Assembly (NCBI RefSeq): GCF_003345355.1
Contig: NZ_QQNB01000003.1
Location: 186,001-250,000 of the forward strand
Length of the DNA stretch: 64,000 bases
Source: Sphingomonas aracearum
GTDB lineage: Bacteria > Pseudomonadota > Alphaproteobacteria > Sphingomonadales > Sphingomonadaceae
Reading direction: 5' to 3'
The position numbers and the translations under genes were made by a program. Under the pieces are notes generated by a model. It did not search any database. It saw nothing but the letters and a program-made list of their open reading frames with translations, and was not told the origin of the DNA. Shown here piece by piece: positions 56,342 to 64,000 of the stretch. Positions within the stretch are counted from its first letter, which is position 1. Each line of letters starts with the position of its first letter.

Positions 56342-57904
56342 ATGATCGACGTGACCATTCGCCGCGCCCTGCTGTCCGTGTCGGACAAGACCGGGCTGGT
56401 CGAGCTTGCGCAGGGGCTGGCCGCGAGGGGCGTGGAGCTGGTTTCCACCGGCGGCACCGCGCGCGCGCTGCGCGAGGCGGGGCTGGACGTGCGCGACGTG
56501 TCGGACCTGACCGGCTTTCCCGAGATGATGGACGGGCGCGTGAAGACGCTGCACCCGAAGGTGCATGGCGGCCTGCTCGCGGTGCGCGACGACCCCGCGC
56601 ATGTCGCCTCGATGGAGGAGCATGGCATTGGCGCGATCGATCTGGTGGTCGTCAACCTCTACCCGTTCGAGGCGACGGTGGCGAAGGGCGCGGGCCGCGA
56701 CGAGATTATCGAGAATATCGACATCGGCGGCCCGTCCATGGTGCGCTCGGCGGCGAAGAATCATGCGTCGGTGGCGATCGTCACCGATCCGGCGGATTAC
56801 CCGCTCGTCGCCGGGGGCACCACGACGCTGGAGCAGCGCCGCCGCTTCGCCGCCAAGGCCTATGCGCTCACCGCCACCTATGACGGCGCGATCGCGCGCT
56901 GGTTCGCGGAGAAGGACCAGGGCGAGCAGTTCCCGGCGACCCTGCCGTTCGTCCTGCGGCACGGCCGGGGCCTGCGCTATGGCGAGAACCCGCATCAGCA
57001 GGCGGCCTTCTACGCCGCCGCGGACGGCGTGCGCGGGATCGGCCAGGCGCGGCAGGTGCAGGGCAAGGAGCTTTCCTACAACAACCTCAACGATGCCGAT
57101 GCCGCGCTGGAGCTGGTCGCCGAGTTCCGCGACGCCGCGCCGACCGCGGTGATCGTGAAGCACGCCAATCCCTGCGGCGTCGCCACCGGTGCCACGCTGG
57201 AGGCCGCCTATGCCGAGGCGTTTGCCTGCGACACGGTGTCCGCGTTTGGCGGGATCATCGCCGTCAACCGCCCGCTGGATGCCGCAACCGCGCGCCAGAT
57301 CACCGGCATCTTCACCGAAGTGGTGATCGCGCCGGATGCCGACGAGGAAGCGCTGGCGCTGTTCGCGGCGAAGAAGAACCTGCGCCTGCTGCTGACCGGC
57401 GCGCTGCCCGATCCGGCGCGCACCGGGCTCTTCGCCAAGTCGATCGCCGGCGGCTGGCTGGTGCAGGGCCGCGACGACACGGCGGTGCCCGAGCTGAAGG
57501 TCGTCACGAAGCGCGCCCCGACCGAGCAGGAGCTCGCCGATTGCCGCTTCGCCTGGCTGGTGGCCAAGCATGTGAAGTCGAACGCGATCGTCTATGCCAG
57601 GGATGGTGCGACCGCCGGCATCGGCGCCGGGCAGATGAACCGCCTGGAGTCGGCGCGTATCGCCGCGTGGAAGGCCAAGGATGCGGCCGACAAGGCCGGC
57701 TGGGGCAGCCCGCGCACGATCGGCTCGGCGGTCGCGTCCGACGCGTTCTTCCCCTTCGCCGATGGTCTGCTGGCGGCGGTGGAAGCGGGCGCCACGGCGG
57801 TGATCCAGCCGGGCGGCTCGATCCGCGACGAGGAAGTGATCGCCGCCGCCGATGCCGCCGGCCTCGCGATGGTGTTCACCGGCGAGCGCCACTTCCGGCA
57901 TTGA
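56342..57904 (+). CDS. purH: Bifunctional purine biosynthesis protein PurH
   Basis: A 520-residue enzyme catalysing the last two steps of IMP synthesis. The N-terminal IMP cyclohydrolase domain (residues 1-195) has [33 protein letters not shown] and [16 protein letters not shown]. The AICAR transformylase domain has [28 protein letters not shown], the catalytic [12 protein letters not shown] and [14 protein letters not shown]. Full length. A hairpin follows the stop, shared with the convergent flippase gene. Confidence 0.97.
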   Translation: MIDVTIRRALLSVSDKTGLVELAQGLAARGVELVSTGGTARALREAGLDVRDVSDLTGFPEMMDGRVKTLHPKVHGGLLAVRDDPAHVASMEEHGIGAIDLVVVNLYPFEATVAKGAGRDEIIENIDIGGPSMVRSAAKNHASVAIVTDPADYPLVAGGTTTLEQRRRFAAKAYALTATYDGAIARWFAEKDQGEQFPATLPFVLRHGRGLRYGENPHQQAAFYAAADGVRGIGQARQVQGKELSYNNLNDADAALELVAEFRDAAPTAVIVKHANPCGVATGATLEAAYAEAFACDTVSAFGGIIAVNRPLDAATARQITGIFTEVVIAPDADEEALALFAAKKNLRLLLTGALPDPARTGLFAKSIAGGWLVQGRDDTAVPELKVVTKRAPTEQELADCRFAWLVAKHVKSNAIVYARDGATAGIGAGQMNRLESARIAAWKAKDAADKAGWGSPRTIGSAVASDAFFPFADGLLAAVEAGATAVIQPGGSIRDEEVIAAADAAGLAMVFTGERHFRH

Positions 57905-57913
57905 TCGGCTCGC

Positions 57914-57938
57914 CCCACCGCTCAGCACGAGCGGTGGG
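57914..57938. terminator. Hairpin between convergent purH and flippase genes
   Basis: CCCACCGCT-CAGCACG-AGCGGTGGG has perfect 9-bp arms but no T-run. Its loop CAGCACG matches part of the REP family A end, so it may be a remnant of that element. It could act in both directions. Confidence 0.5.
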
Positions 57939-57941
57939 TGC

Positions 57942-59465
57942 CTACACCGCCGCGGCGGTCGGCAGGCTGGGCTCCTTGGGCATGCGGCTGAACAGCGCGC
58001 GGTCCTCGTCGGTGAAGGCGAAGCGGTAGAGCAGCCAGGCATAGGTGCCGATCATTGCCGGGATGCCGAACAATAGCTCCGCCCACTCATAGGTGCGCGG
58101 CAGCGCGGTGAAGAGCCCGCCCACCGCCGCGCCGCCCGCCACTGCCCACAGGAGCGGCCAGCGCAGGGGCGATACCCGCGCGCCGAGCAGGCGGGTGAGC
58201 AGGCTCGCCTTCGCCAGCGACATGCACAGCAAGGCCAGCAGCAGCGCCACCGCCACGCCCGCCGCCTGCCAGTTCTCCGGCCAGCCGAGCGCCCGCATGC
58301 CGTAGATCAGGCCGAAGCTCAGCCCGATCTGCAGCAGCAGCATGGTGACCGAGATCACCAGGTTGCGGATGCGCGCGATGTAGACCAGCGCCGATTCGCA
58401 CACCGCCCCGGTGGAGGCCACCGCCTCGCCGGTCAGCAGAAAGCCGAGCGCGGCGGTGCCGGCGACGAATTGCGGGCCGACCACGCCCATCACGCCCTCG
58501 CCCGGGATCGACCCGATCAGCGCCAGGCCGAGCTGCGCCGCGACGATCCAGAACGCCACCTGCCGCACCTGATGCGCGATCGCCGCACGGTCGTTGCGCT
58601 TCAAGGCTTCGGTGATGACCGGGCCGAGGATCGGGTCGAAGCTGGTCTTCAGCTTCTGCGGGATGGAGGCGACCTGCTGCGCCATGTAGTAGATGCCGAC
58701 GATCTTTGGCTCGAAGGTCAAGCCCAGGATGAAGCGATCGACGTTGCGCGTCGCCCATTCGATCGAGTCCGCGCCGGCCAGGGGCGCGTTGCGCCTCGCC
58801 ATGGTGAACATCCGGCCGGGATGCGGCGTCCAGCCGTGCGGCCAGCCATAGCTGCGCACGAACGGCACCAAGGATGCGGTAAGCGCCGCCACCACCGAGG
58901 CGATGTAGGACAGGACCAGGCCGTCCTTCAGCGTGACGAACGAAAACGCCCAGGCGGCGATCGAGATCGTCCACGGCTCGATCACCGCCCGCGCGGTGAC
59001 CGTCGCCTTCACGTTGCGGCGATAGGCGAGCGCGGCGAGGCTCACGTCGGACATGGCGGGTGCAAAGGTGATCGCCGCCAGCCAGCGGTCGAGCCCGTCG
59101 ACGATGCTGTTGGGATACATGACCTGCGGGAAGGCGAACAACAGGGCGCCGAGCAGCAACGACACGACAAAGGTGAGCGCCAGGGCGTCCCAGACGACGC
59201 AGGCATGCGGCTGGTCCGACGAGGTGAGCGCCTGCGCCAGCCCGCGCTTCAGCCCGACGGTGGCGATCAGCGCGGCCAGCTCGACCACCACCACCGCCAG
59301 CGCGAACCGCCCCACCGCATCCGGGCCATAGACGCGACCGGCGATAAACAGGAACGGCAGTCGCGCGACGAGGCGCATGACGAAGCCTAAAATGTTCGTC
59401 CGGCCACCCTTGGCAAGCGCCGCGATGTCGTCGCCTTCGTGGGCGGGGGAGGTGTCAGCGGGCAC
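57942..59465 (-). CDS. Wzx-like oligosaccharide flippase
   Basis: A 507-residue polytopic membrane protein with about 14 hydrophobic segments, of the polysaccharide transporter (MOP superfamily) type. Recognisable parts are RTNILGFVMRLVARLPFLFI, GRVYGPDAVGRFALAVVVVE near the N-terminus and PLAGADSIEWATRNVDRFIL mid-protein. Such proteins flip lipid-linked sugar repeat units. No other polysaccharide gene is nearby except the truncated glycosyltransferase 36 kb away, so its product is not known. Confidence 0.85.
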   Translation of the reverse strand: MPADTSPAHEGDDIAALAKGGRTNILGFVMRLVARLPFLFIAGRVYGPDAVGRFALAVVVVELAALIATVGLKRGLAQALTSSDQPHACVVWDALALTFVVSLLLGALLFAFPQVMYPNSIVDGLDRWLAAITFAPAMSDVSLAALAYRRNVKATVTARAVIEPWTISIAAWAFSFVTLKDGLVLSYIASVVAALTASLVPFVRSYGWPHGWTPHPGRMFTMARRNAPLAGADSIEWATRNVDRFILGLTFEPKIVGIYYMAQQVASIPQKLKTSFDPILGPVITEALKRNDRAAIAHQVRQVAFWIVAAQLGLALIGSIPGEGVMGVVGPQFVAGTAALGFLLTGEAVASTGAVCESALVYIARIRNLVISVTMLLLQIGLSFGLIYGMRALGWPENWQAAGVAVALLLALLCMSLAKASLLTRLLGARVSPLRWPLLWAVAGGAAVGGLFTALPRTYEWAELLFGIPAMIGTYAWLLYRFAFTDEDRALFSRMPKEPSLPTAAAV

Positions 59466-59543
59466 TGGAGGAGTCCCGGCCGCGGAGAAGCGCCGCGGCG
59501 AAGCCGCGTCGTCGGCCGCGGCCGGCAGCCGCGCATAGCCGCG

Positions 59544-62312
59544 TCAATGCGCGGCTCCCCAGCTGGCGCCTACGCCGATCTCGACGCCGAGCGGCACGGT
59601 GAGCTTCACCGCAGGTTCCGCGGCCGTGGCCATGACATGGCCGATCACCTCGCGGGCGCGCTCCACCTCGGCGTCGGGCACTTCGAAGACGAGTTCGTCG
59701 TGCACCTGGAGGAGCATGCGCGTGCCTTCCAGCCCGGCCTCGCGCAGGGCAGGGGTCATGCGCACCATGGCGCGCTTGATGATGTCGGCGCTGGTGCCCT
59801 GGATCGGCGCGTTGATCGCCGCGCGCTCGGCGCCCTGGCGCTCATGCTGGACCTTGGACTTGATGCGCGCGAAATGCGTCTTGCGGCCGAACAGCGTCTG
59901 CGTGAAGCCGCGCTCGCGCACCTGGGTCAGCGTTTCGGCGATATAGCGGTTGATGCCGGGGAAGCGCTCGAAATAGCGGTCGATCATCGCCTGCGCCTCG
60001 TCCGCGGTGATGTCGAGCCGCCCCGCCAGGCCCCAGCGGCTGATGCCGTAGAGGATCGCGAAGTTGATCGTCTTGGCGCTCGCCCGCGTGTCGCGCGTCA
60101 CCTCGCCGAACAGCTCCTGCGCGGTGAGGCTGTGGATGTCGTCGCCGCGCGCGAACGCCTCGCGCAGTTGCGGCACGTCGGCCATGTGCGCGGCGAGCCT
60201 GAGCTCGATCTGCGAATAGTCGGCGGCGAGGATGACGTGACCGGGCTCGGCGATGAACGCATCGCGGATCTGTCGGCCGATCTCGGTGCGGATTGGGATG
60301 TTCTGCAGGTTCGGCTCGGTGGAGGACAATCGCCCGGTCTGCGCGCCGGTCAGCGAATAGCTGGTGTGCACGCGGCCGGTTTTCGGGTTGATCTCGTTCT
60401 GGAGCGCATCGGTATAGGTGTTCTTGAGCTTGGTCAGCTGCCGCCAGTCGAGCACGCGCGCGGCGATCTCCGCACCGGCGGAATCCTTGTCGGCGGCGAT
60501 CCGCTCCAGCTCGGTGACGTCGGTGGAATAGACGCCGGACTTGCCCTTGCGCCCGCCCTTCACGCCCATCCGCTCGAACAGGATGTCGCCCAGCTGCTTG
60601 GGGCTGCCGATGGTGAACGGCGCGCCGGCCAGCCCGTGGATCACCGTTTCCAGCCCGGCGATCTGGCCGGAGAACTCCGCCGACAGGCCGGACAGGCGCT
60701 CGCGGTCCACCTTGATGCCGTGCCGCTCCATCTGCGCGATCACCGGCACGAGCGGCCGGTCGACCATCTCGTAGACGCGGGTGGAGCCTTCCGCCGGCAG
60801 CCGCGCCTTGAACCGCTTCCACAGGCGATAGGTCACGTCCGCATCCTCGGCGGCGTAGCGGGTGGCGCTTTTCAGGTCGATCTCGTGGAAGCCGCGCTGC
60901 GACTTGCCGGTGCCGACCACGTCCTTGTAGGCGATGCAGCTGTGCGACAGGTGGGTGGCGGCAAGCTCGTCCATGCCATGGCCGTGGAGCCCGGCATCCA
61001 GGTCGAAGCTCATCACGATCGTGTCGTCATGCGGCGCGACGGCAATCCCGCATTCGCCCAGGACGATCATGTCGAACTTGAGGTTGTGCCCGATCTTGAG
61101 CACCGCCGGATCCTCGCACAGGTCCTTCAGCCGGGCGAGCGCGTCTTCCCGCGCGATCTGCACCGGCACCTCCGACAGCAGGTCGCTGCCGCCATGGCCG
61201 AGCGGCACGTAGCAGGCGCGGTTGGCGCCGAGCGCGAGGGAGACGCCGACCAGATCGGCGCGGGTGGCGTCGGTGCCGGTGGTCTCCGTGTCGATCGCGA
61301 CGAAGCCTTGCGCGCGCGCCTCGGCGATCCAGCGGTCGAGCGAGTCGACCGTCGTAACCGTCTCATAGCTGTCGTGGTCGCACGGCGGGTCTTCGGCGAA
61401 CGGTACCGACGCCGGCGCCTCCACCGGCGCGTCCGCCACCTGGCCGAGCCGGCCGAGCAGCGTCTTGAAGCCGTGATGCTCCAGAAACGCCCGCAGCGGC
61501 GCTTCCGGAATGCCCTGCAGCACCAGCTCGTCGAGCGGATGCTCCAGTGGCACGTCGCAGGCGAGCTCCACCAGCTTGCGCGACAGGCGCGCGGCCTCGG
61601 CATGCTCGATCAGATTGTCGCGCAGCTTGCCCTTCTTGAACGTGTCGGAGGCTGCGGCGGCGAGCACGCCTTCCACGTCGCCATGTTCCAGGATCAGCTT
61701 GGCCGCCGTCTTCGGGCCGACACCGGGCACGCCGGGCACATTGTCCACGCTGTCGCCCATCAGCGCCAGCACGTCGCCCAGCTTGTCCGGGCCGACGCCG
61801 AACTTCTCCACCACCGCTTCCGGCCCCAGCCGGCGGTTGTTCATCGTGTCCAGCATGTCGACGGACGGGTCCGTCATCAGCTGCATCAGGTCCTTGTCGG
61901 AGCTGACGATGGTCACGGACCAGCCCTGCGCCAGCGCCGCCCTGGTGTAGCTGGCGATCAGGTCGTCCGCTTCCCAGCCTTCCTCCTCGATGCACGGCAA
62001 GGAGAAGGCGCGGGTGGCGTCGCGGATCATCGGGAATTGCGGAACGAGGTCCTCGGGCGGCGGCGGGCGGTGCGCCTTGTACTGATCGTACATCGCGTTG
62101 CGGAAGGTGCTGGACGACTTGTCCAGGATCACCGCCATGTGCGTCGGCCCGTCCGCACGGTGCAGCTCGTCGGCGAGCTTCCACAACATGGTGGTATAGC
62201 CATAGACGGCGCCGACCGGCTCGCCATGCTTGTTGGTCAGGGGCGGAAGGCGATGATACGCGCGGAAGATGTAGCCCGATCCGTCGACCAGATAGAGGTG
62301 GTTGGCAGCCAT
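59544..62312 (-). CDS. polA: DNA polymerase I
   Basis: A 922-residue repair and Okazaki-fragment polymerase. The 5' nuclease domain (about 1-290) has LVDGSGYIFRAYH, EADDLIASYT and GDSVDNVPGVPGVGPKTA. The 3'-5' exonuclease domain keeps the acidic motif IDTETTGTDA and NLKFDMIVL, so proofreading should be active. The polymerase domain has AADYSQIELRLAAH, the O-helix RASAKTINFAILYG and LLQVHDELVFEVP. Full length, transcribed alone. Confidence 0.97.
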   Translation of the reverse strand: MAANHLYLVDGSGYIFRAYHRLPPLTNKHGEPVGAVYGYTTMLWKLADELHRADGPTHMAVILDKSSSTFRNAMYDQYKAHRPPPPEDLVPQFPMIRDATRAFSLPCIEEEGWEADDLIASYTRAALAQGWSVTIVSSDKDLMQLMTDPSVDMLDTMNNRRLGPEAVVEKFGVGPDKLGDVLALMGDSVDNVPGVPGVGPKTAAKLILEHGDVEGVLAAAASDTFKKGKLRDNLIEHAEAARLSRKLVELACDVPLEHPLDELVLQGIPEAPLRAFLEHHGFKTLLGRLGQVADAPVEAPASVPFAEDPPCDHDSYETVTTVDSLDRWIAEARAQGFVAIDTETTGTDATRADLVGVSLALGANRACYVPLGHGGSDLLSEVPVQIAREDALARLKDLCEDPAVLKIGHNLKFDMIVLGECGIAVAPHDDTIVMSFDLDAGLHGHGMDELAATHLSHSCIAYKDVVGTGKSQRGFHEIDLKSATRYAAEDADVTYRLWKRFKARLPAEGSTRVYEMVDRPLVPVIAQMERHGIKVDRERLSGLSAEFSGQIAGLETVIHGLAGAPFTIGSPKQLGDILFERMGVKGGRKGKSGVYSTDVTELERIAADKDSAGAEIAARVLDWRQLTKLKNTYTDALQNEINPKTGRVHTSYSLTGAQTGRLSSTEPNLQNIPIRTEIGRQIRDAFIAEPGHVILAADYSQIELRLAAHMADVPQLREAFARGDDIHSLTAQELFGEVTRDTRASAKTINFAILYGISRWGLAGRLDITADEAQAMIDRYFERFPGINRYIAETLTQVRERGFTQTLFGRKTHFARIKSKVQHERQGAERAAINAPIQGTSADIIKRAMVRMTPALREAGLEGTRMLLQVHDELVFEVPDAEVERAREVIGHVMATAAEPAVKLTVPLGVEIGVGASWGAAH

Positions 62313-62376
62313 GGAGGCCAGATAGCAGCGCGCCCGCCCGCCCCCAAGGGCCGGTCAGGCGATTGTTCCCGACCTG

Positions 62377-63528
62377 TTACTTCTGTGTCCCAGCGTCCGC
62401 CGCGCCGGTGCGGGCATAGGTCGGTCCGCTGCGATGGCTGGCGACCACGGCCGCCGCCACCGCCTGCATCAGCGCCTGGCGTTGCGGAATGGAGCGCCGC
62501 GTGTCGCCGATCATCACCGCCACTGCGTAGCGCGTGCCGTCCGGCGCGGTGAGCAGCCCGACATCGTTGTATCCGGCGGTACGGCCGAGCAGGTCCTGGC
62601 CCGTGCCGGTCTTGTGCGCGGAGGTCCAGCTCGCCGGCACCGCGCCGCGCAGCCGCTGCGGCCCCGTGCGCGAGGCTTCCATGGTCGACAGGAGGTAGCG
62701 GGTGGAGGCCGGCGACAGCAGCTCGCCCCGGGCCAGCGCGGCCAGCGCAAAGGCGATGGCGGAAGGCGCGGCGCCGTCCGGCGGATTGTCGACATAGGCG
62801 TCGAAGGCCGCGATCCGCGTCTCGCGCGAGAGCTTCGCGCGCGCTGCCTGAAAGGCGAGCCCGCGCGAATATTCCGAGCGCCAGGAGAGCCCTGCCGTGC
62901 CCGCCTGAAGCAGCCGCTCGCCCGGGCCGAAGCCGATCGCACCAAGGCCCTTGCGCTGAATGAAGCCGCGCACCGCTTCCGGCCCGCCGACCGTCTGGAG
63001 AAGTTTGTCGTTGGCGGTGTTGTCGCTGGTCGTCAGCGCGCGGCGGAGCAGCTCGCGCACGTCGGTGTGGTAACCGTCGCCCTTCACCAGCATCGCCATG
63101 GGCTGGTGGAACACGGTCAGGTCCTCCGATCGCACCACCAGCGGCGTATCGAGGCTCAGCCGCCCGCGATCGACCTGGTCGAGCACGGTCATCGCCACCC
63201 ACAGCTTGGACACGCTCTGCTGCGGCAGGAGCAGGCTGCCGTTGCTGTCCGCCGACCAGCCGCCATCCACCGCCCGCACGGCGATGCCGACCTTGCCGCC
63301 GAAATTGCGCCCGAGGTCGCCGATCGTCTCAACCAGCGCGGCGGGCGCCTGTGGCCGGACGGGGCGGGGCGGCACCCATTGTTCGGTGCGTCCCGACGGC
63401 ACCGGGACGCGCGCCGCGGGGGTGCGGGAGGCGCGCGTATCGGCAACGCAGGCGGCGAGCAGCGACAGCAGCGCCAGGGCGCCCAGCCGATGAAGATTTC
63501 TCGCGATTCCGGAAGATCCCCGCCCCAT
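62377..63528 (-). CDS. Class A beta-lactamase-fold serine hydrolase, lipoprotein
   Basis: A 383-residue protein with a lipoprotein signal (LGALALLSLLAACVADT, Cys27). The penicillin-binding fold has the catalytic SxxK in QQSVSKLWVAM, the SDN loop in LTTSDNTAND and the KTG triad in SAHKTGTGQD. The omega-loop Glu of true class A enzymes is not obvious (the region reads SWRSEYSRGLAF). It may be a beta-lactamase or a DD-peptidase-related hydrolase; activity on drugs cannot be judged. The ATG before GRGSSG was chosen. Confidence 0.85.
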   Translation of the reverse strand: MGRGSSGIARNLHRLGALALLSLLAACVADTRASRTPAARVPVPSGRTEQWVPPRPVRPQAPAALVETIGDLGRNFGGKVGIAVRAVDGGWSADSNGSLLLPQQSVSKLWVAMTVLDQVDRGRLSLDTPLVVRSEDLTVFHQPMAMLVKGDGYHTDVRELLRRALTTSDNTANDKLLQTVGGPEAVRGFIQRKGLGAIGFGPGERLLQAGTAGLSWRSEYSRGLAFQAARAKLSRETRIAAFDAYVDNPPDGAAPSAIAFALAALARGELLSPASTRYLLSTMEASRTGPQRLRGAVPASWTSAHKTGTGQDLLGRTAGYNDVGLLTAPDGTRYAVAVMIGDTRRSIPQRQALMQAVAAAVVASHRSGPTYARTGAADAGTQK

Positions 63529-63632
63529 GCGCGTGACACTATCTCCTTCAGCCGAAAGCGGAATCCCTGCAGCCGCCCGTTGCGGTGAGTTGCGGCTCCG
63601 CCGCGTCCAGTCGCGGCCGAAGGCGCCGGCAA

Positions 63633-64000
63633 TCACGGCACCAGCACGGTGTCGGCCGCCGCGTCGAGCCTTTCCGGATAGTCGAGCGTGTAGTGCAGCC
63701 CGCGGCTTTCGTGGCGGTGGAGCGCCGAGCGGACGATGAGGTCGGCGGTTTGCAGCAGGTTGCGCAGCTCGATCAGGTCCGGCGTCACCCGGAAGTGGCC
63801 GTAATGCTCGTTCACCTCGTCCGTCAGCAGCTGGATGCGGCGGCGCGCGCGCTCCAGGCGCTTGGTGGTGCGCACGATGCCGACATAATTCCACATGAAC
63901 CGGCGGATCTCCGTCCAGTTCTGCTTGATGACCACTTCCTCGTCGGAATCGGTGACGCGGCTTTCGTCCCAGGCGCGCACCGGCGGCACGGCGGGCAGCG
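63633..64000 (-). CDS. nadB: L-aspartate oxidase, C-terminal part (runs off right edge)
   Basis: The last 122 codons of a gene continuing beyond the window. The helical C-terminal domain of NadB is recognised from [43 protein letters not shown] and the substrate-loop ending [19 protein letters not shown]. NadB oxidises L-aspartate to iminoaspartate in NAD synthesis. Succinate dehydrogenase and fumarate reductase flavoproteins share the SRG.H..DYP motif, but the WNYVG segment favours NadB. Confidence 0.9.
   Translation of the reverse strand, partial: LPAVPPVRAWDESRVTDSDEEVVIKQNWTEIRRFMWNYVGIVRTTKRLERARRRIQLLTDEVNEHYGHFRVTPDLIELRNLLQTADLIVRSALHRHESRGLHYTLDYPERLDAAADTVLVP

Noticed and set aside
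59439..62552. An open frame of more than 1,000 codons antisense to polA
   Set aside because: Its translation is repetitive Arg/Ala/His/Asp-rich sequence typical of shadow frames; the DNA polymerase I frame is intact.

Overview
The window is high-GC DNA from an alphaproteobacterium, most likely a Sphingomonas-type member of the Sphingomonadaceae. This rests on family-level recognition of the chromosomal genes (carD beside a 7Fe ferredoxin, DUF1489, a CBP3-type ubiquinol-cytochrome c chaperone beside yceD, the rnd-lptC-lptA-lptB-rpoN string, DUF1674/SDHAF4, twin GIN-domain proteins). No rRNA, tRNA, insertion sequence or CRISPR array was seen.

Positions 1 to about 22,340 are the right-hand part of a P2-like (Peduoviridae-type) temperate myophage prophage; its left part lies outside the window. 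Reading leftward on the minus strand from the head genes: scaffold/protease (O), capsid (N), small terminase (M), a small membrane protein, head completion (L), tail protein X, holin, SAR endolysin, overlapping spanins, two uncharacterised structural proteins, tail completion R and S, an accessory gene, baseplate J and I, collar-domain tail fibre, beta-helix tail spike, baseplate spike V and W, sheath FI, tube FII, and the start of E. Large terminase (P) and portal (Q) diverge on the plus strand. Many neighbours overlap by ATGA, GTGA or TGATG, which fixes several starts. Three identical palindromes (TGTAGAA-N5-TTCTACA) stand before V, before J and between O and P. They look like the binding sites of an Ogr-type late activator.

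Between portal and prophage end (19.7-22.3 kb) is a minus-strand accessory block: an unknown 66-residue protein, a HIRAN-domain protein, a small HTH protein, an unknown 94-residue protein and a membrane-anchored 231-residue protein. It occupies the place where P2 carries its exclusion genes old and tin. A 751-bp gene-free stretch follows. It holds a P2-cos-like sequence, paired 14-bp direct repeats, a 12-bp-arm inverted repeat and a cluster of GTTGGGG repeats bounded by an 18-bp inverted repeat. The prophage ends inside a host glycosyltransferase gene that is cut off after about 210 codons.

Positions 22.3-64 kb are chromosomal. 22-27 kb: truncated glycosyltransferase, RcnB-like protein, BamE, cytochrome bc1 chaperone, YceD and an M23 peptidase. 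27-33.4 kb: SUV3-like helicase, S4 RNA-binding protein, ferredoxin, CarD, two GIN-domain proteins and DUF1489. 33.4-41.9 kb: MgtE, cyclophilin, LysR regulator, a candidate small RNA, a CDC48/VAT-type double AAA ATPase, MFS exporter with a monooxygenase, and a methyltransferase. 42-50 kb: ATM1-type ABC transporter, uracil-DNA glycosylase, LigC-type ligase, RpoN, the Lpt LPS-export genes and RNase D. 50-64 kb: a glycine-rich double cold-shock protein, TPR protein, SDHAF4, RsmB, ribulose-phosphate epimerase, heparinase II/III, PurH, a Wzx-like flippase, DNA polymerase I, a beta-lactamase-fold lipoprotein and the 3' end of nadB. Palindromic REP-like elements recur between chromosomal genes.
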